This document shows positions 14,279 through 19,979 of a stretch of 19,979 bases of DNA, piece after piece. The position numbers and the translations under genes were made by a program. The first letter of the stretch is position 1; each line of letters starts with the position of its first letter. The notes beneath the pieces are model-generated. The model worked only from the letters and a program-made list of their open reading frames with translations, did not search any database and had not been told where the DNA came from. This DNA comes from a bacterium UBA4883 (GTDB taxonomy: Bacteria; Bacillota; Clostridia; Oscillospirales; Acutalibacteraceae), in NCBI GenBank assembly GCA_002399225.1, contig DHDF01000064.1, positions 22,419 through 42,397 on the forward strand, written 5' to 3'.

Positions 14279-14284
14279 CTTATG

Positions 14285-14401
14285 TTAAGTTTTTAAATAT
14301 GCCTGCACAGCTTTGACGGGCGTGAAGCCACTACGGCGGCACTGTTCCCATATTTGTGGTACATCTTCAGAGAAGACAAGCAACGGACTGAATAACGCCA
14401 A
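14285..14401 (-). other. 38 in-frame sense codons after the stop of the 156-aa gene; gene remnant or extension
   Basis: Immediately after the TGA at 14402-14404, in the same frame, 38 codons follow before TAA at 14285. The peptide reads like real protein: it contains 'FSEDVPQIWEQCRRSGFTP' and ends 'VQAYLKT'. No ATG and no ribosome site start it; the first codon is TTG. It may be the tail of another gene left by a deletion, a former longer C-terminus cut by a nonsense mutation, or chance. Confidence 0.35.
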
Positions 14402-14872
14402 TCATTCACTCAGAATCAGATCGTCTTCCGGAATGGTTGTCTCCTGGTAGCTCAAATCTTTTTCTTCTTTATCTTTCCTTTCTCTGTCAAGTTTTCTTTG
14501 CCGGAAGTTTGCGATGCGGTCTTTTTCAATCTGCCGCGCTTTGATAAGCTGGGGAGTCTCTTCCGTAATCAGCGTGCTAAGAGGCTGATAGCCGAGCATG
14601 GTGTTCAGCAGCATGATAATAATGTCGCTGTTCCGGTCGGCGTTGTTTGCGCCGAGCCGAATCCGTGTCAGCACGTCTGACAGTTCTCCGGCGACCTGCT
14701 TTGCGATTTCTTTGATCACGATTCCCGTCGTATCGATGTCATTCCTGTGCCTGTGTTCATCGACAATTTCCGTAAGCGCTTCCGTCATGGTCCGCAAATG
14801 GCGCTCGTCCTGATACTGTTTCAGAATGTTAATCGTCGATTCGTTCAGCAGAAACTCTTTTCTCTTTTTCAT
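14402..14872 (-). CDS. Hypothetical protein of the conjugation cluster (156 aa)
   Basis: Starts at 14872 with ATGA overlap to the preceding ribbon-helix-helix gene, so the two are translationally coupled and probably work together. The N-terminus 'KKRKEFLLNESTINILKQYQDERHLRTMTEALTEIVDEHR' looks like a ribbon-helix-helix or other small helical DNA-binding/dimerisation region. A helical middle follows ('IKEIAKQVAGELSDVLTRIRLGANNADRNSDIIIMLLNTMLGY'), then a highly charged tail (QRKLDRERKDKEEKD). There are no membrane segments. Position and charge suggest a relaxosome or partition accessory protein, but no named family is recognised. Confidence 0.7.
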   Translation of the reverse strand: MKKRKEFLLNESTINILKQYQDERHLRTMTEALTEIVDEHRHRNDIDTTGIVIKEIAKQVAGELSDVLTRIRLGANNADRNSDIIIMLLNTMLGYQPLSTLITEETPQLIKARQIEKDRIANFRQRKLDRERKDKEEKDLSYQETTIPEDDLILSE

Positions 14873-15111
14873 TGCCGGTCCTCCATAATGGTAACTGCCT
14901 GTTTCAAGATTTCGCTGTTGCGCTGGATGACATTCAGAGTCTGATCCAGTACATCCTGATAGCGCTGCTCAAAGCTTTTGAATTCTTCGAGCGCGGCGTA
15001 ATTATTGATAAGATTGACAAGATAAACGTTGCGGGAAACGCCCTGTTTCTTTGCCCGTTCGTCGATCTTCTTGACTGCGGCAGGGTCAATTCCTCGAATC
15101 AGAATTTCCAT
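14869..15111 (-). CDS. Ribbon-helix-helix DNA-binding protein (80 aa), possible relaxosome accessory/regulator
   Basis: The start at 15111 is chosen because GGAG lies 11-14 nt upstream; the ATG at 15132 has no ribosome site. The N-terminus 'MEILIRGIDPAAVKKIDERAKKQGVSRNVYLVNLINNYA' fits a ribbon-helix-helix domain: a short beta strand, then two helices separated by a Gly turn and 'SRN'. The C-terminal half is a long amphipathic helix, probably a coiled coil ('FEQRYQDVLDQTLNVIQRNSEILKQ'). Small proteins of this kind in conjugative elements bind near oriT or autoregulate. The 246 nt just upstream hold many palindromes that would be natural targets. It overlaps the next gene by ATGA. Confidence 0.8.
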   Translation of the reverse strand: MEILIRGIDPAAVKKIDERAKKQGVSRNVYLVNLINNYAALEEFKSFEQRYQDVLDQTLNVIQRNSEILKQAVTIMEDRQ

Positions 15112-15158
15112 TTTTGGTTCACTCCATTTCACTTTTTTTGTTAAGAGGGATGTCGGGA

Positions 15159-15276
15159 TTTCACCCCAAAAGGGGAACGCTCCTGAGCGTGCCTCTTAGG
15201 GGTGAAGAGCATAAGGGGATTTTGCTATCACATGGGGTGATAGGTTAGGCAAAGCCTAACAAATCGGTGATATCAC
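15159..15276. repeat. Dense cluster of inverted repeats (oriT or operator candidate)
   Basis: Within 118 bp of noncoding DNA there are five symmetrical units. They are TTCACCCC (15160-15167) paired with GGGGTGAA (15199-15206), enclosing ACGCTC-ct-GAGCGT (15177-15190); CTATCAC (15225-15231) / GTGATAG (15237-15243); GTTAGGC-aaa-GCCTAAC (15244-15260); and the perfect palindrome GTGATATCAC (15267-15276). The TATCAC/GTGATA half-site occurs four times. None has a terminator T-run. It lies directly upstream of a ribbon-helix-helix gene in a conjugation cluster. Confidence 0.7.
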
Positions 15277-15290
15277 AGAATTAGGAAAAT

Positions 15291-15345
15291 GTGCATATTT
15301 TAGTGCATGTTTTTCGGCTTTCGGTGCATATTTAGTTCATATTTT
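15291..15345 (+). repeat. Four iteron-like direct repeats (GTGCATATTT type)
   Basis: Near-identical words begin at 15291 (GTGCATATTT), 15303 (GTGCATGTTT), 15324 (GTGCATATTT) and 15335 (GTTCATATTT), spaced 12, 21 and 11 bp, i.e. roughly one or two helical turns. They lie just downstream of the stop of the coiled-coil membrane protein gene and next to the palindrome cluster. Confidence 0.6.
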
Positions 15346-15357
15346 TAAAAGCCTATT

Positions 15358-16356
15358 TTAATCGACCGTTACCTTTTCCGAGCTGCTTCGGGAACTTTTT
15401 GAGGACGATGCAGGAGCAATTAAAGAGGAGGAAGCCGAACTGTCCACGTCCGTTTCCTTGAATTTGCCGTCTCGGACATCGCTCCATTTCTGCTTCAGCT
15501 TTTTCAGTTTCTGCCGGCCGTTTTTGATGTCTATTTGATACTGAGCAATGTTATTTTTTAAATTGCTGATTTGAGAAGTCTTATTTTGAATGGCTGCGTT
15601 TGACTGGCTGACTTCGTCCGAAGTCTGGTACTTCTGATTGGATTTCAGGGATGAAATATCGAAGTTCAGTTGACTGATCTCTAAATTTTCATCGTCAATT
15701 TTTTTCTGTGTCAGTGCAATTTGTTTTTTGTCTGCTGAGATTTCATTGTCAACAGACCGCAGAGAATAGTACAGCTTTGTCTGAGACTTTAAGGATTGGT
15801 TTTTGGATACTTTCCGAACATCACAGAAGAAATTTGCGCCCTGCTGGCCAGCATCCGTTTCGGAGCTTTCACTGCCGGATGTGGAAGCAATGCCGGAGTC
15901 TGTATCCGGCGTCAGATCGGATACCTGGTTCTCTGTGCTGTCAAGCCAGAGGGAAACCACATGCCAGTTCTGCGGCGTGTTACGAAACTGGATCACGAGG
16001 AAACCGTTGCTGCTGTACGGAATGGAAACGTCCATTTTTACCGTCTTATCTGTATCGGTATGTGCGACCGGCGTAAACTGAATATCCTGCGTATCGTCGG
16101 AGTCTTGATAAGTGAATGTTGCTTCCATAAAACGGCTGTCCGGATTGTACTGCCAGCTTTTTAAGGTGAGTTCTGTTCCCGCAGTTGTCGTTCGGGTCGT
16201 CCCCATATCGCTGTTTTGAATCTTCACGTCGCTCGGCAGCCATACTTTGCTGGTCAGGAATACGACCATGCAGGAAAAGAAAAGGATCAGAAAAATGCGA
16301 TAGGTCCGGTTAACGTTTTCTGCAATCCGCTTTTTGATTTTGCCGGTTCTGATCAT
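15358..16356 (-). CDS. Conjugation-cluster membrane protein with extracellular coiled coil (332 aa)
   Basis: The start at 16356 follows the VirB4 stop by 1 nt, with AAAGGCGG upstream; longer frames inside virB4 are unlikely. Order of parts: a basic N-terminus (IRTGKIKKR), one membrane helix (about 18-38), a beta-rich domain ('GTELTLKSWQYNPDSRFMEATFTY ... NGFLVIQFRNTP') resembling immunoglobulin-like DUF4352-type domains, a Ser/Thr/Asp-rich linker, about 95 residues of heptad-like coiled coil (about 194-289), and a Ser-rich tail ending 'SSEKVTVD'. The topology suggests an exported shaft or scaffold of the transfer channel. No named family is recognised. The position after VirB4 recalls TrsF-type proteins of pGO1/pSK41-like plasmids; that comparison is inference. 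Confidence 0.72.
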   Translation of the reverse strand: MIRTGKIKKRIAENVNRTYRIFLILFFSCMVVFLTSKVWLPSDVKIQNSDMGTTRTTTAGTELTLKSWQYNPDSRFMEATFTYQDSDDTQDIQFTPVAHTDTDKTVKMDVSIPYSSNGFLVIQFRNTPQNWHVVSLWLDSTENQVSDLTPDTDSGIASTSGSESSETDAGQQGANFFCDVRKVSKNQSLKSQTKLYYSLRSVDNEISADKKQIALTQKKIDDENLEISQLNFDISSLKSNQKYQTSDEVSQSNAAIQNKTSQISNLKNNIAQYQIDIKNGRQKLKKLKQKWSDVRDGKFKETDVDSSASSSLIAPASSSKSSRSSSEKVTVD

Positions 16357-16357
16357 A

Positions 16358-18265
16358 TCAGGCACCGCCTTTGAACAGTTCTTTTTCTTCTTGCGTGATC
16401 TGGATATAGGTGTGAAGAATATCGTTGCCGGTCGACAAGAAACATTCACCGGTTCCGAATTTTGGAATCTGCTTCAGCTGAGTTTGGGTCAGCTGGTCAC
16501 CAAAGATGGAGCGGAGAATTTCCTTGCAGTTCGGTTCCTGCTGCATGATAAATTTGTACTGCGTCAGCTCAAACAGCGTCTTTAATTTTTCAACTGCTTC
16601 ACTGTCGTTATTCTGCGGCGCGAAGTCGCGGATGGACTGGCTTGCCATGGTCAGAGCCGTGAAATATTTTCGGCCTTCCCGAACAATTCCGATCATGTAA
16701 TCGAGGGCAAGCGGATTCTTGGTGTTAATGAATTTATGAGCTTCATCGACCATCAGAAGAAGCTTTGGAATTTTATAAATCGGTTTTCCGGACTCATACA
16801 TCTGCTTTGACGGAACACCGATTCGAATCATGTCGTCGAACATCCTGGACATAACATTGAACAGCAATGCGTTAAAGATTTCCGATTTCAGCGTGCTGAC
16901 GTTCTGCACGTTGTAGACAATAATCTGCTTGCCTGAAAGGTCGGGAATCGAAGTTTTTCCGTTGAACATTTTGCCATAGCTGTTCACAAGATTGCTAAGC
17001 GTCAGTTCAATGTTTTCGAGCCTGCGCCATCTGGATGGGGACAGGCTGCGTCTTACTTTTCTTTCCTCAAAATTTTCATAGAGATCGCTGCGAATCAGGG
17101 TAAGAAGATCATTAAAAGTCGGATAAACTTCCGGAGGCAGGCCGGTGATCTGCTGATGTTCCGAGGTGTTGCTCTGCCATAAGTCTTTGACCTCGTACAG
17201 CTTTCTGACATATTCCTCAAACTCGTTTCGTTCCGGCTCGTCGGCGGAAGGACTGAGATATTTGTACAGAGAATTCATTTTAGAAAGATGGTTTGCAAAG
17301 CTGATCGACTCATCCTCGGCAGTCTTAAAGACTTCCAGGTAGTTGATGATTCCGGAGCTGCCGTCAAGAGTAATGATGATTCCGCCGAGCGCGCGGGCAA
17401 GGTCGCTGAATTCGCCGGTGACGTCTATGACGCGGATGTCGTTGCCGATGATCGCATTGTTTTCCATCATCAGCTTCATCAGGGTTGATTTGCCGCTCCC
17501 TTTTTTTCCGACGATCAGCGCGTCGTAGGACAGACGGGTCAATGTTTTCATAAATTGGTCGAAGATGATATTGCCGTTTGTAGAAGAAACGCCGATAGGA
17601 AAGCCGTAAGGGTCATACAGCTGCTCAAAGTTGAAGGAGTATCCGCCTGCGAGTGAAAGTGCGGGAAGCGGGTTGCCTACCCGGTTATTGCGTTCCCTGA
17701 TCTGTTCATGATACGGCTGGAACAGTGCCTTGTACATAAATTCCGTTTCGTTGAGGAAGACAGCGCAGCGAAAATCATCGCTTTCCAAATCGTCGATAAT
17801 TTCGCCGACGCGGGTGTCAATTTCCGCTTTTGTCCTTCCCGCTACATAGAGGCGGCACTGAATCAGCTTAATCACTTCACCCTGGGTTTTTACGGCGGTC
17901 AGCATATCATGCAGCAGGTTGTAGTTCTGTTCCGCTTCAATTTTGGTGCCCTGATCCTGGGCGTGTTCATAGCGGACTTCCAACTCCGAAAGCGATCTGA
18001 TAATGTCGTCCTGGGCGTCGCTGCTCTGCTCCGTTGCCACGTCGAGGACGGAATAGACCCCGTCGATATTCATGAGCCTGGTCAGCCAGAAGTTTCCAGC
18101 CTGAGCCGGGTACGCATATACCATGATGCAGGAAACGTATCCGTCACCGGTCTTTATGTATCGCTCGTTGTCCAGTTTCAGGTTTCCCTGAGGCTGGATT
18201 TTCGAGACGATGACCGGATTGTACAATTCCTGAACCGCCTGTTTTTCCTTGTTCCAAAAGCCCAT
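16358..18265 (-). CDS. VirB4/TrsE-type conjugation ATPase
   Basis: Cytoplasmic ATPase that powers the type IV secretion channel in conjugation. It has 635 aa, the start at 18265 has AAGGAG 8 nt upstream, and length is normal for Gram-positive VirB4. An N-terminal domain (about 1-220) is followed by Walker A G-K-K-G-S-G-K-S-T at about residues 252-260, a strand ending 'RVIDVTGEFSDL' (about 280), Walker B 'LLLMVDEAH' at about 500-507, and 'TALTMASQSIRDFA' (sensor/Q motif) about 30 residues later. All motifs are intact, so the ATPase is probably active. It sits between a VirB4-N-like small protein and the coiled-coil membrane protein in one operon. Confidence 0.95.
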   Translation of the reverse strand: MGFWNKEKQAVQELYNPVIVSKIQPQGNLKLDNERYIKTGDGYVSCIMVYAYPAQAGNFWLTRLMNIDGVYSVLDVATEQSSDAQDDIIRSLSELEVRYEHAQDQGTKIEAEQNYNLLHDMLTAVKTQGEVIKLIQCRLYVAGRTKAEIDTRVGEIIDDLESDDFRCAVFLNETEFMYKALFQPYHEQIRERNNRVGNPLPALSLAGGYSFNFEQLYDPYGFPIGVSSTNGNIIFDQFMKTLTRLSYDALIVGKKGSGKSTLMKLMMENNAIIGNDIRVIDVTGEFSDLARALGGIIITLDGSSGIINYLEVFKTAEDESISFANHLSKMNSLYKYLSPSADEPERNEFEEYVRKLYEVKDLWQSNTSEHQQITGLPPEVYPTFNDLLTLIRSDLYENFEERKVRRSLSPSRWRRLENIELTLSNLVNSYGKMFNGKTSIPDLSGKQIIVYNVQNVSTLKSEIFNALLFNVMSRMFDDMIRIGVPSKQMYESGKPIYKIPKLLLMVDEAHKFINTKNPLALDYMIGIVREGRKYFTALTMASQSIRDFAPQNNDSEAVEKLKTLFELTQYKFIMQQEPNCKEILRSIFGDQLTQTQLKQIPKFGTGECFLSTGNDILHTYIQITQEEKELFKGGA

Positions 18266-18279
18266 TTACAAATCTCCTT

Positions 18280-18975
18280 TCACACTTTGATTCTTTTGTT
18301 CATGTTATTGAGCTGAAAAATGATATTTTCTTTTTTCTCCCTGCTGATCGCTTTCACAACAAAATTCGGATTGCCGGAGAGAAGCCGGAGCTGTTCCTGA
18401 TAGTGGCCTTTGTCCTTGGCAAACACCATCAGGAAAGCCTGCCGGTCCGTCGTATTTTGCTCCAGAGCCCGAAGGGTTTCCAACTTTTTTTGCAGCATAT
18501 CGGAAAACTGCCGCAAGTCCGGGCGCTGCAGCATATAAGACAAAAAGTCCTGCTGCCGGCTCGTGTTGGTCGGATAATTCATGCTGATGATTTTAAAGTC
18601 GTCGGAATACTTCTGCAAAAATTTTGCATTGCTGTAAACAAGATTTTCAATTTCGTCGTTCGACGCATCATAGTAGCACCGTCCCTGAATCTGAAACAGA
18701 TTGACGATGGTATTTTGGGCCGTAATAAAATAATTCTCTCCGTCCAGGTAATCACGAATGGGAAAGACGGCGAGAATTTTATTTTGGTCTGTGGGGTGCG
18801 GCACTGATCTTTTTCGCCGCATTTTATGTGCAATGCCGGAACTCTTTTTTTTGTTTTTATTTTCCTTTTTCTGTTCTGCTTTCAGCTGTTTCAATTCTTC
18901 CCGATGTTGCTTTTCCTTTTCCTCGTATACCCGTTCCTGTTCCTTTAGCTTCAATTTTTCTTCTTTGCTGAGCAT
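18280..18975 (-). CDS. Conjugation protein upstream of VirB4 (TrsD-like/VirB4 N-domain-like)
   Basis: A 231-aa protein starting at 18975 with GAGGTG just upstream. The first 55 residues are almost entirely charged (Lys/Glu-rich, probably a long helix), then 'HPTDQNKILAVFPIRDYLDGENYFITAQNTIVNLFQIQGRCYYDASNDEIE' begins a folded domain. That part, with 'FKIISMNYPTNTSRQQDFLSYML' later, resembles the N-terminal domain of VirB4-type ATPases, but there is no Walker motif and no membrane helix. Its place directly before virB4 and after a DUF5592-like gene matches the trsC-trsD-trsE order of pGO1-like plasmids as I remember it. It is probably a cytoplasmic partner of the ATPase at the channel base. 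Confidence 0.72.
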   Translation of the reverse strand: MLSKEEKLKLKEQERVYEEKEKQHREELKQLKAEQKKENKNKKKSSGIAHKMRRKRSVPHPTDQNKILAVFPIRDYLDGENYFITAQNTIVNLFQIQGRCYYDASNDEIENLVYSNAKFLQKYSDDFKIISMNYPTNTSRQQDFLSYMLQRPDLRQFSDMLQKKLETLRALEQNTTDRQAFLMVFAKDKGHYQEQLRLLSGNPNFVVKAISREKKENIIFQLNNMNKRIKV

Positions 18976-18979
18976 GGTT

Positions 18980-19279
18980 TCACCTCAAATCATTTACATG
19001 ATTGACGGAATAATGCGGGAAGCGGTCTTTGCTGATCATCAGCAAAATTGCTTCCCAATTTCTCTTTTTTGGATTCCCGGGAGCCGGCTGTATCAGGAAG
19101 TAGCTGCTGATGGCAGCCGTGATCCAGTAGGGGATCTGCATCCAGGAATGAACAAAGATTTTAAACAGCAGGAAGACCCCGATCAAAATGGAGAGTGTAA
19201 CGCAATCTTTCCACCAAATGCGGGGACGGTCGCATATTTTGTATTCTTCTTTTAACTGCTTTGGAATGATATAAGTCAT
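18980..19279 (-). CDS. DUF5592-like small membrane protein (VirB3/PrgI-type position)
   Basis: A 99-aa protein with two membrane helices (about 26-43 and 49-64) and a C-terminal cytoplasmic tail containing 'NPKKRNWEAILLMISKDRFPHYSV'. The opening 'IIPKQLKEEYKI' and the N-P-x-K-R segment match my memory of DUF5592 proteins, found next to VirB4 in Gram-positive conjugative elements. By size, topology and position it corresponds to VirB3/PrgI-type inner membrane subunits that recruit VirB4. Its ATG overlaps the stop of the upstream gene by ATGA, and the next gene starts 4 nt after its stop. Confidence 0.8.
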   Translation of the reverse strand: MTYIIPKQLKEEYKICDRPRIWWKDCVTLSILIGVFLLFKIFVHSWMQIPYWITAAISSYFLIQPAPGNPKKRNWEAILLMISKDRFPHYSVNHVNDLR

Positions 19280-19979
19280 TTTTTCTCATCTCCCGATTGC
19301 TGTCCTTGATTGGATTTCCGAATATCCTGTTTTGCACTGCGGACGGCATCGTAATGTGTCAGAGAAGGCTCACTCTGCATCTTCTGGTAGGCGAGGGCTT
19401 CCTGCTGAACTTTTTTGTCTCCGTGCGCCAGCCTGCCGCCATAGGCCAGGCTGTACATGCGCCTGGCGGAGCGAACTGCGCCGGAGTTTTGAAAACTTTG
19501 TGATACTTTGTTTCCTACATAGCCGCCGATTGTCGAAGCCTGCGGTTCAGTTTTAATTTTCTGGTTTCCTTGCACTGCTCCTTTTGTAAAATCCGGCCGT
19601 CCCGAACCAAATGCAGAATCAGACACCGGCTCTTCCTGTGAGTTTGCGGAAAAAATTGGGCTGTGCTGCGGCTCTCGGTCTTCGAAAGAATTTCTCGAAG
19701 TCTGCGGATGCTCAGCGGCAGCTGCCGATCCTTGCGGGCCGTTGCCTGACCTATTTGAAACCGTTGGCTGTGCGGGGCCAACGCCGGATTTGTCCTGACA
19801 CACCGATGATTTTTGCCCTTGAGACGGATCGCTTTGCCCGTTTCGCACCGCCGTATATCTGCGGCGGTTATCAGCTGCACCGGAGGCCATTCCGGCGGCG
19901 ATGCCGCCTGCTCCGCCCACAACGCTTCCGGCTTTTCCGACCGCGCTTTTCGCGGTGCCGGCCACACCTTTTGTCCGAA
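19276..19979 (-). CDS. VirB6/TrbL-like conjugation membrane protein, C-terminal tail only (runs off window)
   Basis: The frame is open to the right edge, so only the last 234 or so residues are visible; the GTG at 19965 is internal, not a start. What remains is low complexity: a Gly/Ala-rich helical stretch ('KAGSVVGGAGGIAAGMASGAA'), then a long disordered part rich in Ser, Gln, Asn and Pro, and a final helical segment 'AVRSARRMYSLAYGGRLAHG ... QQEALAYQKM'. Gly/Ala-rich tails of this kind follow the multi-helix domain of VirB6/TrbL channel proteins (including the CD3337/EF1877 mobilome membrane family), and position before a DUF5592-like gene fits. The membrane domain itself is outside the window. 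Confidence 0.68.
   Translation of the reverse strand, partial: RTKGVAGTAKSAVGKAGSVVGGAGGIAAGMASGAADNRRRYTAVRNGQSDPSQGQKSSVCQDKSGVGPAQPTVSNRSGNGPQGSAAAAEHPQTSRNSFEDREPQHSPIFSANSQEEPVSDSAFGSGRPDFTKGAVQGNQKIKTEPQASTIGGYVGNKVSQSFQNSGAVRSARRMYSLAYGGRLAHGDKKVQQEALAYQKMQSEPSLTHYDAVRSAKQDIRKSNQGQQSGDEKK

Noticed and set aside
17708..18316. 202-aa plus-strand ORF opposite virB4
   Set aside because: A long open frame antisense to a complete VirB4 with intact Walker motifs; codon pattern and lack of a ribosome site mark it as a shadow.
19515..19967. 150-aa minus-strand ORF in an alternative frame at the right edge
   Set aside because: Overlaps the VirB6-like tail, whose frame is joined by an ATGA overlap to the DUF5592-like gene; the alternative product is Arg-rich out-of-frame sequence.

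Overview
The window looks like chromosome from an anaerobic, endospore-forming Firmicute of class Clostridia, probably in or near the Oscillospirales/Ruminococcaceae. This rests on three things: a complete ion-pumping Rnf operon with its flavin transferase, an alpha/beta-type small acid-soluble spore protein, and Gram-positive conjugation genes with strong AGGAGG-type ribosome sites. The family assignment is inference. No rRNA, tRNA or CRISPR array was seen.

Left edge (1-2145): the 3' part of a LarA-like (lactate racemase family) gene, a strong bidirectional terminator, then a leftward pair ybaK-like/trmB concerned with tRNA quality control and tRNA m7G46 modification.

Energy block (2335-8585): apbE (FAD:protein FMN transferase) is followed by rnfC-D-G-E-A-B, tightly packed with 1-17 nt overlaps or short gaps and closed by an 18-bp hairpin terminator. 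ApbE would attach FMN covalently to RnfG (Thr161) and RnfD (an unusual Ser159). The assembled Rnf complex couples ferredoxin:NAD+ electron flow to Na+ or H+ export. A LarA-like gene close by fits lactate-based fermentative metabolism, but that link is inferred.

Housekeeping and stress block (8595-12561): a DUF4358-type membrane-anchored protein; a 686-bp gene-free stretch containing a cluster of DnaA-box-like TTTCCACA words; an SDR oxidoreductase of the YghA/GSP39 type; a cold-shock protein with a clear promoter and a long structured leader; a conserved-looking 84-aa acidic protein; an alpha/beta SASP; and a 179-aa protein of unknown function.

Junction and accessory region (12666-19979): a polysaccharide deacetylase gene survives only as its C-terminal third, broken near 12.91 kb where the sequence abruptly becomes AT-rich. 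Beyond it are an orphan ORF, a RelB/RelE-type toxin-antitoxin pair with a textbook promoter and palindromic operator, and then a long leftward conjugation operon. Read in the direction of transcription, that operon has a VirB6/TrbL-like tail, a DUF5592-like membrane protein, a VirB4-N-like protein, the VirB4 ATPase, a coiled-coil membrane protein, a noncoding region rich in palindromes and iteron-like repeats (an oriT or control-region candidate), a ribbon-helix-helix protein and a 156-aa partner. The simplest reading is that an integrative conjugative element, or its remains, occupies the right side from about 12.91 kb and extends past the window. No integrase, relaxase or coupling protein lies inside the window.

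No clearly undescribed system could be demonstrated. The most promising places to look are the palindrome/iteron region at 15.16-15.35 kb, the element junction at 12.91 kb, and the Ser-type flavinylation motif of RnfD.
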